Source of the DNA: Streptomyces shenzhenensis
GTDB taxonomy: Bacteria > Actinomycetota > Actinomycetes > Streptomycetales > Streptomycetaceae
Length of the DNA stretch: 64,000 bases
Direction of reading: 5' to 3'
NCBI RefSeq assembly: GCF_021462265.1
Contig: NZ_JAJONF010000010.1
Coordinates: 124,001 to 188,000 of the forward strand
The notes under the pieces are model-generated. The model did not search any database and was not told where the DNA came from. It was given only the letters and a program-made list of their open reading frames with translations. Position numbers and translations under genes: made by a program. Below are positions 26,722 through 33,891 of this stretch, one piece after another (position 1 is the first letter of the stretch; every line of letters starts with the position of its first letter).

Positions 26722-26745
26722 GCCATGAATGGCGTCCGTATTCCC
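26722..26745 (-). promoter_or_regulatory. possible SigR-type -35 element upstream of hrdB
   Basis: On the minus strand GGGAAT (26745-26740) stands about 140 bases upstream of the hrdB start. In S. coelicolor hrdB has a second, stress-induced SigR promoter with a GGGAAT-like -35. Eighteen bases on, the expected GTT is not perfect here (GCTG), so this is only a candidate. Confidence 0.3.
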
Positions 26746-26959
26746 TCCGCGGCTGTCACCTCTTAAGTCATCGCGTTGTTCGCAAGAGCGTTACGCCCAA
26801 TCTACGTGGCCCGAGTCACATCCCGTAAGCATTCAAAAACGACCAAACAAGGACAAAAGTTGTCGTTGATGATCTCTCCGGGCCGTTCGGACCGTTGCCG
26901 GGCCTGCCATACGGCCGGCCACCGCACACCATGTCGGCCCCGCCGGGCCCCCCGCCGCA

Positions 26960-27006
26960 CCGCCGGACCCTGCCGGAGCCCTGAGGGATCCGGCAGGGTC
27001 CGGCGG
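26960..27006. terminator. 18-bp perfect hairpin downstream of whiH
   Basis: CCGCCGGACCCTGCCGGA (26960-26977) pairs perfectly with TCCGGCAGGGTCCGGCGG (26989-27006), with an 11-base loop. It lies beyond the whiH stop on the minus strand and insulates the hrdB promoter region from whiH transcription. The rest of the 26605-27085 gap is hrdB promoter DNA, including an AT-richer stretch around 26820-26870. Confidence 0.88.
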
Positions 27007-27085
27007 CGACCGGCGGAAGCGGGTTCCCGGACCGACGGCACCCCGAGACCGCGGCGCTGACCGAGCGCACCGCTCTCGACGCCGG

Positions 27086-27973
27086 TCAGTGCTCGCGCGG
27101 GGCGGGCACCACGCGCTCCACCTCGGGATGGATGCTCAGCAACTGACGCATCGCCGACTCCGCCGCGGTCCCGTCACCGGTGCCGAGGGCGTCGACGATC
27201 CGCGCGTGCTGGGCCAGGGACGCCTCGTTCGGCCGGTCACAGCCGGTGACCGGGCCGCCGGAGACCTGGAGGGCCGCCGACACGATGCCGGAGAGGTGCT
27301 CCAGCATGCGGTTGCCGGCGATCTGGATGAGCAGCGAGTGGAATTCGGCGTCGGCGCGCGAGAAGGTCAGCGCGTCGCCCTGCGCCATGGCGTGACTCAT
27401 GATCTCGACCATGTCGCACAGGCGCTGCTGGACATCCTCCCGCCCGTGCCCGGCGGCGAGGCGGGCGGCGAGCGGCTCGATCGTCCAGCGCAGCTCGCTC
27501 AGCTCACGGCGCTGGTCATCGCGCTGGGGCCCGAAGGCCCGCCACTCGATGATGTCCGGGTCGAGGAGGTTCCAGTCGCTGACGGGACGCACGCGCGTGC
27601 CGACGTTCGGGCGGGCACTGACCAGGCCCTTGGCCTCCAGGACCCGGAGGGACTCGCGGACGACGGTGCGGGAGACCTCGAAGCGCTGGCCGATCTCCTC
27701 GGGGACCAGGGGGCGGTCCGCGCCCAGGTCGCCGGAGACGATCATCTGACCCAGCTGCTGGACGAGTTGACCGTGCAGTCCGCGGCCGCGGCTGCCCGCG
27801 GCGCGCCGGCCCACACGGCCCAGCTCCGGATCCGCGCCCTCCCAGGACGGCGTACCGACACGGTCGGTGCCGGGGACCTCCGCATAGGGGTAGCGGTCGA
27901 GTTCGCCCGGGCCGACCAGACCAGAGTCTGAGGAGCGGGCGGCGGTCATCATGGTGTGCGCAAGGGTACTCAC
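27086..27973 (-). CDS. whiH: WhiH-like sporulation regulator, GntR/FadR family
   Basis: About 295 residues. GntR winged HTH: GLHGQLVQQLGQMIVSGDL, ADRPLVPEEIGQRFEVSRTVVRES-type segment and VLEAKGLVSARPNVGTRV. The C-terminal FCD effector domain has the metal-binding His pattern (ADAEFHSLLIQIAGN and SLAQHARIVDAL). WhiH acts in aerial hyphae during septation. The name rests on the match of family, length and its place next to hrdB as in S. coelicolor. GTG at 27973 is chosen (AAGGA just upstream); ATGs at 27952 and 27949 are alternatives. The hairpin terminator follows. Confidence 0.85.
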   Translation of the reverse strand: MSTLAHTMMTAARSSDSGLVGPGELDRYPYAEVPGTDRVGTPSWEGADPELGRVGRRAAGSRGRGLHGQLVQQLGQMIVSGDLGADRPLVPEEIGQRFEVSRTVVRESLRVLEAKGLVSARPNVGTRVRPVSDWNLLDPDIIEWRAFGPQRDDQRRELSELRWTIEPLAARLAAGHGREDVQQRLCDMVEIMSHAMAQGDALTFSRADAEFHSLLIQIAGNRMLEHLSGIVSAALQVSGGPVTGCDRPNEASLAQHARIVDALGTGDGTAAESAMRQLLSIHPEVERVVPAPREH

Positions 27974-28135
27974 GGATCCTTTGTCGGCGCTGCCTCCAAC
28001 TCCCTTGAGGTCTTTGGTGAAAAGCACACGAAAGGGTGATCGCTCACAGCGTCGCAATTGACGCCTTATCGCAAAGAAATGGCCTTTCTGTGGGGAGTTG
28101 TGCGCGCGGCGGGATCACAAGAGTCCGGTCCCCGG

Positions 28136-30949
28136 TCATCGGACCCTGGCTCGCAGGGTGCTGAACAGATACGCGCAGAGCAGCGCCGCCAGCGACAACG
28201 CCAGTGCGCCACCCACGGGTTGGGCCAGCACCCGGGCCGCTCCGGCCAGATAGCGCTCTCCCCCGAAGGGCCACTTCAGCAGGAACGTCTCCCGCAACCG
28301 CATCGGCAGTCCGGCGGCCATCCGTACCCCCGTGCCCTGCACCGCCTCGTGTACGACGGGCACGACGAGCACGGGTACGGCGAGCACCGCGGCGAGACCG
28401 GCCGTGGTGGACCGGAAGACACCTGCCGCCAGTACGCCGGCCCAGGCACAGCCGACGATCAGTCCGAACCAACTCACGGTCAGCAGGAACCAGTCGGTGG
28501 GAACCTGCACGAGCTCCCGACCGTAGACGAGGTAGAGCACTTCGGCGTCGCAGCCCACGGTGAGGAACGAGAGCAGTACCGAGGTGGCCCCGGAGACCAG
28601 CAGTTTCGCGGTGAGCAGCCCCAGTCGGCGGGGCACGGTGCCGCGATCGGCCGCCAGCGCGGGGTGGCGGAACTCGTCTCCGAAGGCCAGCGCGCCGAGC
28701 AGTCCCGCGCCGAATGCCGCCGGGGGCAGCGGCAGCTCCCGCGGCCAGGCCGCGAAGAGCCGGGCCTGGGGGGTGTGCCCGGCCCGGGCCAGCAGCACGG
28801 CGGTGAGGGCGGACACGAGCAGTACGGCACCGCAGGTGAGGAAGCCGGCGCCGATCCCGGCAGCCCTGCGGAGTTCGTAGCGCAGCGGGCGAAGGGGGCT
28901 GGGGGCAGGGCGGACGGAGATGGGAGGCGGAAGCGGGGACAGTACGCCCGGATCATCGGCGGCCCCGTCCCGGCGCGCGGGACCGACCGGGGCCGGGGCG
29001 GCGGGCTCGTCGCCCGCCGCCGGGCCCCTGGAGGGCTGCGACTCCGGCTGCGGACGGCCCCCGGCCAGCCGGACGGTGGGGGTTTCGGCGGGTCCGGAGT
29101 GAGCGGGCGCACGGCTTGTGCGACCCTCGGCGGATACAAGTCCGGAATGAGTGACCGGACGGCTTCTGCGGCCCTCAGCGGATACAGGCTCAGAGTCAGC
29201 GGGCAGACGGCTTGTGCGGCCCTCGGCGGGTACGTCGCGGTTCGGCGGCCCGCCGACGGCGGCTTCGGCGGACCCACTCTGCGTCGGCGGCTGTGCGGAC
29301 CGAGCCTCGTGGGACAGCCCGCGGGCAACGGGCTGGGTGGTGGCCCCTTCGGTGGGTACGGCGTGGGTCGGCGACTGGTCTGTCGTGGCTTCGACGGACA
29401 TCACGGCCCCGGCGGACGCCGTGCGGGTCAGCGGCTGGGCGGAAGTGGCGGCCGGTGGCTGTGCCGGGACGGCGGGTGCTGTCCTGGTGGCCCCGCCATG
29501 ACCGGCGGGCTCGGCGGAGCCGAGGGAGACCGACGGCTGGGCGCGCCCGGGGGTCGTCGAAGGCTTGGCACTCGCCGGGGCGGACAGCTGGTCGCTGGGA
29601 CGCGCAGGAGCGGAGAACTCCGTGTCCGGGGTCGCGGGCAGGGACATGAGGGCCGAGTCGTCGGCGAGCCCAGCGGCGGTGGCCGAGGGCTGCGGTTCAG
29701 CCGCGCCGCGGGGTTCATCGGCGGCCGTCGATCGGCTTCGACTCGGCTCCTGGCCTGCGGCGTGCGGCTGCTGTGCGAGGCTCGGGGCGGCCCGCTCCGC
29801 CCTCGGCTGTGGGGCGACCGCGGGTGTGTCCGCCTGCGTGCGCCGGTCCGCGCGCGGCGCGTCCTGCCGGCCGGCGGCGGACGCCTCTCCGGCGGCTCGC
29901 TGCGGACACGCCGCCCGGGCACTCTCCACCGCGGTCCGCTCACCCCGGCTCGCACCAGGAGTCAGCTCGCGCGTCGACCGGCCCTCGTCCGCGGCGGCCG
30001 GTTCCCGAGAGTTCGGCTCCTGCAGCACCTCCTCCGGCACCTCACCCGTCGACGGCTCCGGCAGGACGGCGCCCGGGCCCATGTCGCCTGTCTCGTCCGC
30101 GAGTTGGTGGACCAGGATGCCGTGGCGGAAGGCGGCCTCGCCGACCTCGGCGGTCGTACTGCCGTACACACAGAGGCGGTTGCCTCCTTCCCGGACGACC
30201 TCCACCGAGCGGTGGGCAATGCGTGCCTCCTTGCTGAGCACGGCGGCGAGCCGGTCGGCATGGGGGCTGCGGACGGCCACGCGCGGGCGGAGCCGGGTGC
30301 GGGCGAACTCCCTGGCCTCCTGGTCCGCCACGAGTCTGCCGGACTTCAGGGTGACGACCCGGTCGGCGGCGCGGGCGGCCTCCTTCGGGTCGGCGGTGGT
30401 GAACAGGACCGTGCCGCCCTGTGCCGCGTGTGCCCGGAGCATGCGGTGCAGCCACTGGGCCTCGCGGGTGGGCAGGCCGTCCGTGGGCTCGTCCAGGACG
30501 AGGGTGTGCGGGGCGGGGAGGAGGGCGCAGGCCAGACCGAGCCGGCGGTCCATGCCGTGTGACAGCGTGCCCAGCCGCTCCTCGCGCAGGCTGACGAGCC
30601 CGACGGCTTCGAGCACTTCGTCGGCGCGCCGGGCAGGCACCCCGGTCGCCGCGCACAGCATGCGCAGATGACCGCGGACGGAACGCGATGGATGACCGGG
30701 GACGTCACCGAGGAGTACGCCGACCTCACGGGCCGGGTGGGCGATGCGGTGCAGAGGGCGGCCCCTGAAGTAGGTCAGCCCACGCCCCTGTTGGAGTTCG
30801 AGCATCAGTCTGAGCACCGTGGTCTTGCCCGCGCCCGCCTCGCCCAGGAGTGCGGTGACGCGGCCCGCGCGCGCTTCGAAGGTCACGTCGTCGACGGCGG
30901 GCGGGTGCGCCTTGCGGGGAATGCTGGTCAGTCCGAAGGCCTGGATCAC
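28136..30949 (-). CDS. ABC transporter, fused ATPase-linker-permease
   Basis: About 937 residues. Residues 1-300 are an ABC-2-type ATPase: Walker A LLGEAGAGKTT, signature LSHGMDRRLGLA, Walker B TLVLDEPTDG, then TTADPKEAARAADRVV as the switch region. Residues about 305-690 are a disordered Pro/Ala/Ser/Thr-rich linker with 16-residue repeats such as VSAEGRTSRAPAHSGP. Residues about 700-937 are a permease with six membrane helices. The usual catalytic switch His is replaced (TTADP), although other relatives also vary here. It is followed by whiH on the same strand, 162 bases away. The substrate is unknown; the family exports drugs, lipids or peptides. One continuous frame; no frameshift seen. 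Confidence 0.85.
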   Translation of the reverse strand: MIQAFGLTSIPRKAHPPAVDDVTFEARAGRVTALLGEAGAGKTTVLRLMLELQQGRGLTYFRGRPLHRIAHPAREVGVLLGDVPGHPSRSVRGHLRMLCAATGVPARRADEVLEAVGLVSLREERLGTLSHGMDRRLGLACALLPAPHTLVLDEPTDGLPTREAQWLHRMLRAHAAQGGTVLFTTADPKEAARAADRVVTLKSGRLVADQEAREFARTRLRPRVAVRSPHADRLAAVLSKEARIAHRSVEVVREGGNRLCVYGSTTAEVGEAAFRHGILVHQLADETGDMGPGAVLPEPSTGEVPEEVLQEPNSREPAAADEGRSTRELTPGASRGERTAVESARAACPQRAAGEASAAGRQDAPRADRRTQADTPAVAPQPRAERAAPSLAQQPHAAGQEPSRSRSTAADEPRGAAEPQPSATAAGLADDSALMSLPATPDTEFSAPARPSDQLSAPASAKPSTTPGRAQPSVSLGSAEPAGHGGATRTAPAVPAQPPAATSAQPLTRTASAGAVMSVEATTDQSPTHAVPTEGATTQPVARGLSHEARSAQPPTQSGSAEAAVGGPPNRDVPAEGRTSRLPADSEPVSAEGRRSRPVTHSGLVSAEGRTSRAPAHSGPAETPTVRLAGGRPQPESQPSRGPAAGDEPAAPAPVGPARRDGAADDPGVLSPLPPPISVRPAPSPLRPLRYELRRAAGIGAGFLTCGAVLLVSALTAVLLARAGHTPQARLFAAWPRELPLPPAAFGAGLLGALAFGDEFRHPALAADRGTVPRRLGLLTAKLLVSGATSVLLSFLTVGCDAEVLYLVYGRELVQVPTDWFLLTVSWFGLIVGCAWAGVLAAGVFRSTTAGLAAVLAVPVLVVPVVHEAVQGTGVRMAAGLPMRLRETFLLKWPFGGERYLAGAARVLAQPVGGALALSLAALLCAYLFSTLRARVR
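29108..29254. repeat. 48-bp in-frame tandem repeat in the ABC linker
   Basis: Units beginning ACGGCTT at 29111, 29159 and 29207, exactly 48 bases apart. They encode VPAEGRTSRLPADSEP, VSAEGRRSRPVTHSGL and VSAEGRTSRAPAHSGP on the minus strand. More diverged units continue on the higher-coordinate side. The period keeps the reading frame. Confidence 0.85.
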
Positions 30950-30990
30950 CTTAGGGAAGATAGCGCGAAATGACCGTTTTTCCGGGTATG

Positions 30991-31006
30991 AAAGGTTTTA
31001 ACCTTT
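30991..31006. promoter_or_regulatory. palindrome upstream of the fused ABC gene
   Basis: AAAGGTT-TT-AACCTTT, perfect seven-base arms, 42 bases upstream of the ABC gene start at 30949 and within an AT-rich pocket unusual for this DNA. Candidate operator. Confidence 0.5.
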
Positions 31007-31029
31007 GCCGAGTTCGCACGGCCGGACGG

Positions 31030-31788
31030 TCACACCTCGGGCCGCAGCATCGGCGGGTTGAGCAAGGTGGCCCCGCCGGCCCGGAAGAGCTGAGCCGGGC
31101 GGCCGCCCTGGCGGGTCGTCGTACCGCCGGTGGGGACGAGAAAGCCGGGGGTACCGGTCACCTTGCGATGGAAGTTGCGCGGGTCGAGCGCCACTCCCCA
31201 CACCGCCTCGTAGACCCGGCGCAGCTCACCGACCGTGAACTCGGGCGGGCAGAACGCGGTGGCCAGGGACGAGTATTCGATCTTGGAGCGGGCCCGCTCC
31301 ACACCGTCGGACAGAATCTGGGCGTGGTCGAAGGCGAGCGGCGCGACGGACTCGCCGTCCCGGCCGTAGCCGCCCTGCGTGAGCAGCTCCTCCACCGGCG
31401 CCCACCGTGCGTTGCTGGCGTCACCGCCCGCGCGGGGTGCGGGCAGGTCGGGGGCCAGGGCGAGGTGGGCGACGCTGACCACGCGCATCCGGGGGTCACG
31501 CTTGGGGTCACCGTAGGTCGCCAGCTGCTCCAGGTGGGCTCCGCCTTCCTGGGCAGGGGCGTCGGGTTCGTGGGCCCGCAGCCCGGTCTCCTCCGCGAGT
31601 TCCCGTGCCGCCGCCTGCGAAAGATCCTCGTCTGCCCTCACGAAGCCGCCCGGCAGCGCCCACCGTCCCTGGAACGGCGACTCGCCTCTGCGTACGGCCA
31701 ACGCGCACAGGGCATGGCGACGCACGGTCAGCACGACCAGGTCCACGGTGACGGCGAACGGCGGAAAGGCTGACGGGTCGTAGGGCAT
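31030..31788 (-). CDS. NUDIX hydrolase with C-terminal winged helix (NrtR-like)
   Basis: About 252 residues. The N-terminal NUDIX domain has an intact box: GFVRADE, then seven residues, then RELAEETGL (GX5EX7REUXEEXGU). A C-terminal winged-helix segment contains YSSLATAFCPPEFTVGELRRVYE-type sequence (here FTVGELRRVYEAVWG) and NFHRKVTGTPGF. This layout is that of NrtR, a regulator of NAD metabolism that senses ADP-ribose-like compounds, or of NrtR-like regulators of other sugar pathways. The NUDIX box residues are all present, so it may also hydrolyse substrate. ATG at 31788 chosen. A candidate operator lies just upstream at 31802-31816. Confidence 0.85.
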   Translation of the reverse strand: MPYDPSAFPPFAVTVDLVVLTVRRHALCALAVRRGESPFQGRWALPGGFVRADEDLSQAAARELAEETGLRAHEPDAPAQEGGAHLEQLATYGDPKRDPRMRVVSVAHLALAPDLPAPRAGGDASNARWAPVEELLTQGGYGRDGESVAPLAFDHAQILSDGVERARSKIEYSSLATAFCPPEFTVGELRRVYEAVWGVALDPRNFHRKVTGTPGFLVPTGGTTTRQGGRPAQLFRAGGATLLNPPMLRPEV

Positions 31789-31801
31789 GCGGTGATCATA
31801 G

Positions 31802-31816
31802 TCGTCTGCCTGACGA
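31802..31816. promoter_or_regulatory. candidate autoregulatory operator of the NrtR-like gene
   Basis: TCGTC-TGCCT-GACGA inverted repeat, embedded in ATAGTCGTC and GACGATAA, 14 bases upstream of the NrtR-like start. The remainder of the 31789-32175 gap holds nothing I can identify. Confidence 0.45.
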
Positions 31817-32175
31817 TAAACACTCCCTTCGGTGGTCACTCCGAGGGCTGATCCACTTCGCTCCGGCATACGCCCCGGTTCGTTCCGGCACGTGCTCTCC
31901 ACTCGGCCGTCCTTTCGCCACGGCCGTGACGTCGTACCGGCTCGCCGCCCTCCTTCTGGCAGCTCACACCCCGGGCCGCAGGCCGGTCGCGGCCTCCTCG
32001 ACCATGGCCATGCCGAGGCGGCTGACCCGCATCGAGAAGGGCGTACCGGCGACCCGCAGCCCGGCGGGCCGAGTTCGCCCAGGGGCGCGCCGCGGGGCGG
32101 GCGGAGGGCGAGGGTCCGTGCTGGGGCGCTCGCCGGCCGGGGTCCGGCCGCCCGCCGACCACGACTGTCCGCCGT

Positions 32176-33759
32176 TCATTCGCCCCCCTCGCCGAGGCCG
32201 TCCCCGGAGCGCCTGCCCTCCTGTGCGGTTCGGCTGTCCCCGGTCCCGCTCCGCTCCGCTCGCTGCGCCGCACGCGTGCGTGTGCGGCCCGCGCCCGGCC
32301 CGGACGAACCAGGGCGGCTGCGCTCCGAGCGCGCTGGTCGCGGCCTTTCGCAATCCGCCTTCGGCCGCCGGTCGTCGGCGGCGTCCGTGATGCGCGGACG
32401 GCGGCGACGGCGGCTACCGGAGGCGGTGGCCGGCATACCGTCGGCCTCGGCCTCGGCACCGGTCTCCGCACCGGCACCGGGGGCGAGGTCAAGGTCGGGG
32501 TCGGGGTCGAGGTCGGCGGGGTGGAGCAGGCCGGCGTCACCGACCGCTGCCGTGCCGTCCGCCCGCGCGAGGCCCGTACTGCCCGCGCGTTCCGGGCGCA
32601 GGCAGCGGCGGATCGACTCCGGGTCAAGGCCCTCGTTGCAGGCCTGGTGGAGCAGACGGGCGAAGAGGTAGTCGGGGTCCGCGCCCAGGGCCATCGCCAG
32701 GGCCTCCCGTGCCTCCAGGTCGTCACCGGTGGACCAGGCGACCCAACCCGCCAGAGTGAGGGGAGCGGCGGCGTGTTCGCCGTACGGGCCGACGCAGCGG
32801 CGGGCCAGGGCCCGCCACAGGCGCAGGGCCGGTCCCGCCTCGTCGCCTTCCATCCAGGCGGCCGCGCGGTCACGGGTCGTGCGGTCCTGCAGGCCGAGAA
32901 TCAGTGTCGCCGCCTCGTCGTGGGAGACCAGGGCGTCGTCGCGGAGGTCGGCTCGGTGGGTGCCGGACACAGGGGTGGCAGCGGCGTACCGGTGGATGAC
33001 GCGTTCGGCGAGGGCGAGGGTCTCCTCGGCCACGCCCGCCCGGAGGGAACCGTCGAGGATGCGAGGCACCAGGGCCATTCCGGCGCTGTCGAGGGCGACC
33101 TCCTGCTCCAGCACGGCGCCGGTCTCCCAGGGGAGCAGCCGGGCCCGCAGCTCGCGCAGGCTGCCGCGCACCTGGATACCGGCGTACGTGGCCGCGGCCG
33201 CGAGCACGGAGGTGCCGGGGAGGCCCATGGGGGCGCCCTCGGGCGGACAGCATTTCTCAGTGGGACAGCAGTACGACCAGAAGCGGCCGTCGGAGACGCA
33301 CAGTGCCTCGATCACGGGCACGTCGAGCCGACCGCACTCGGTCCGCAGCAGCTGGGCGAGGGGGGTCAGCCGGCGCATCACGTCCCGGCCCGATTCGCCG
33401 GGCGCCGGTTCCTGGCAGACGTAGGCGACCATCTGTTCGGGCCGGGCTCCCCGGCGCTCGCCACCGGTCACCAGGCCCTGTGCGAGCTGGCGTGCGGCCG
33501 ACTCCCAGTCGTCCTTGTTGACGGGAATGCCGAGCCGGGCCCGTCCGCCGAAGCGGCCGCGGCCGGCGCGGTCGTGCAGGGCCACCAGCACCATGCTGTC
33601 CTCGGGGCGGTACCCCAGCAGGTAGGGCAGCGCGTCGGCCAGTTCGGCCGGGGTGCGCAGGGTGACCTGGGTCTCGTGGGCGGATGGCCCGAGGGGGACC
33701 GGGCCTCGGGTGATGTCGCCGTTTTCGTGGGGTCCAGGGATTTCGCCGTGATTCGTCAT
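32176..33759 (-). CDS. DUF4192 family protein
   Basis: About 527 residues. The conserved DUF4192 part covers about residues 30-405: LRTPAELADALPYLLGYRPEDSMVLVAL near the start (quoted in parts), CVSDGRFWSYCCPTEKCCPPEG, and a C-terminal helical part WVAWSTGDDLEAREALAMAL with GADPDYLFARLL. Found across actinobacteria; function unknown. The last 110 or so residues are Asp/Pro then Arg/Ser/Gly-rich low complexity and probably disordered. It is divergent from the recQ-type helicase gene and shares a 132-base promoter region with it. Confidence 0.85.
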   Translation of the reverse strand: MTNHGEIPGPHENGDITRGPVPLGPSAHETQVTLRTPAELADALPYLLGYRPEDSMVLVALHDRAGRGRFGGRARLGIPVNKDDWESAARQLAQGLVTGGERRGARPEQMVAYVCQEPAPGESGRDVMRRLTPLAQLLRTECGRLDVPVIEALCVSDGRFWSYCCPTEKCCPPEGAPMGLPGTSVLAAAATYAGIQVRGSLRELRARLLPWETGAVLEQEVALDSAGMALVPRILDGSLRAGVAEETLALAERVIHRYAAATPVSGTHRADLRDDALVSHDEAATLILGLQDRTTRDRAAAWMEGDEAGPALRLWRALARRCVGPYGEHAAAPLTLAGWVAWSTGDDLEAREALAMALGADPDYLFARLLHQACNEGLDPESIRRCLRPERAGSTGLARADGTAAVGDAGLLHPADLDPDPDLDLAPGAGAETGAEAEADGMPATASGSRRRRRPRITDAADDRRPKADCERPRPARSERSRPGSSGPGAGRTRTRAAQRAERSGTGDSRTAQEGRRSGDGLGEGGE

Positions 33760-33797
33760 ACGACAGACGATCTCGCGGATCTTGTGATTCCGGTTGG

Positions 33798-33853
33798 GCC
33801 TGTGGATAAGTCAAATCAGGGACACGACAAAGCCGTCTTCCGTATCCACAGGC
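33798..33853. promoter_or_regulatory. long-spaced inverted repeat with DnaA-box-like arms
   Basis: GCCTGTGGATA (33798-33808) and its exact reverse complement TATCCACAGGC (33843-33853), 34 bases apart, in the promoter region between the DUF4192 gene and recQ. The left arm contains TGTGGATAA, the perfect complement of the DnaA box TTATCCACA; the right arm matches 8 of 9. Confidence 0.6.
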
Positions 33854-33891
33854 TCGCCCGGCTGTCGGTCCCGTCCTGTTGTATGGGACGC

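Noticed and set aside
32521..33891. upstream extension of the RecQ frame
   Set aside because: It runs antisense through the DUF4192 gene. RecQ similarity starts only at about 33892.
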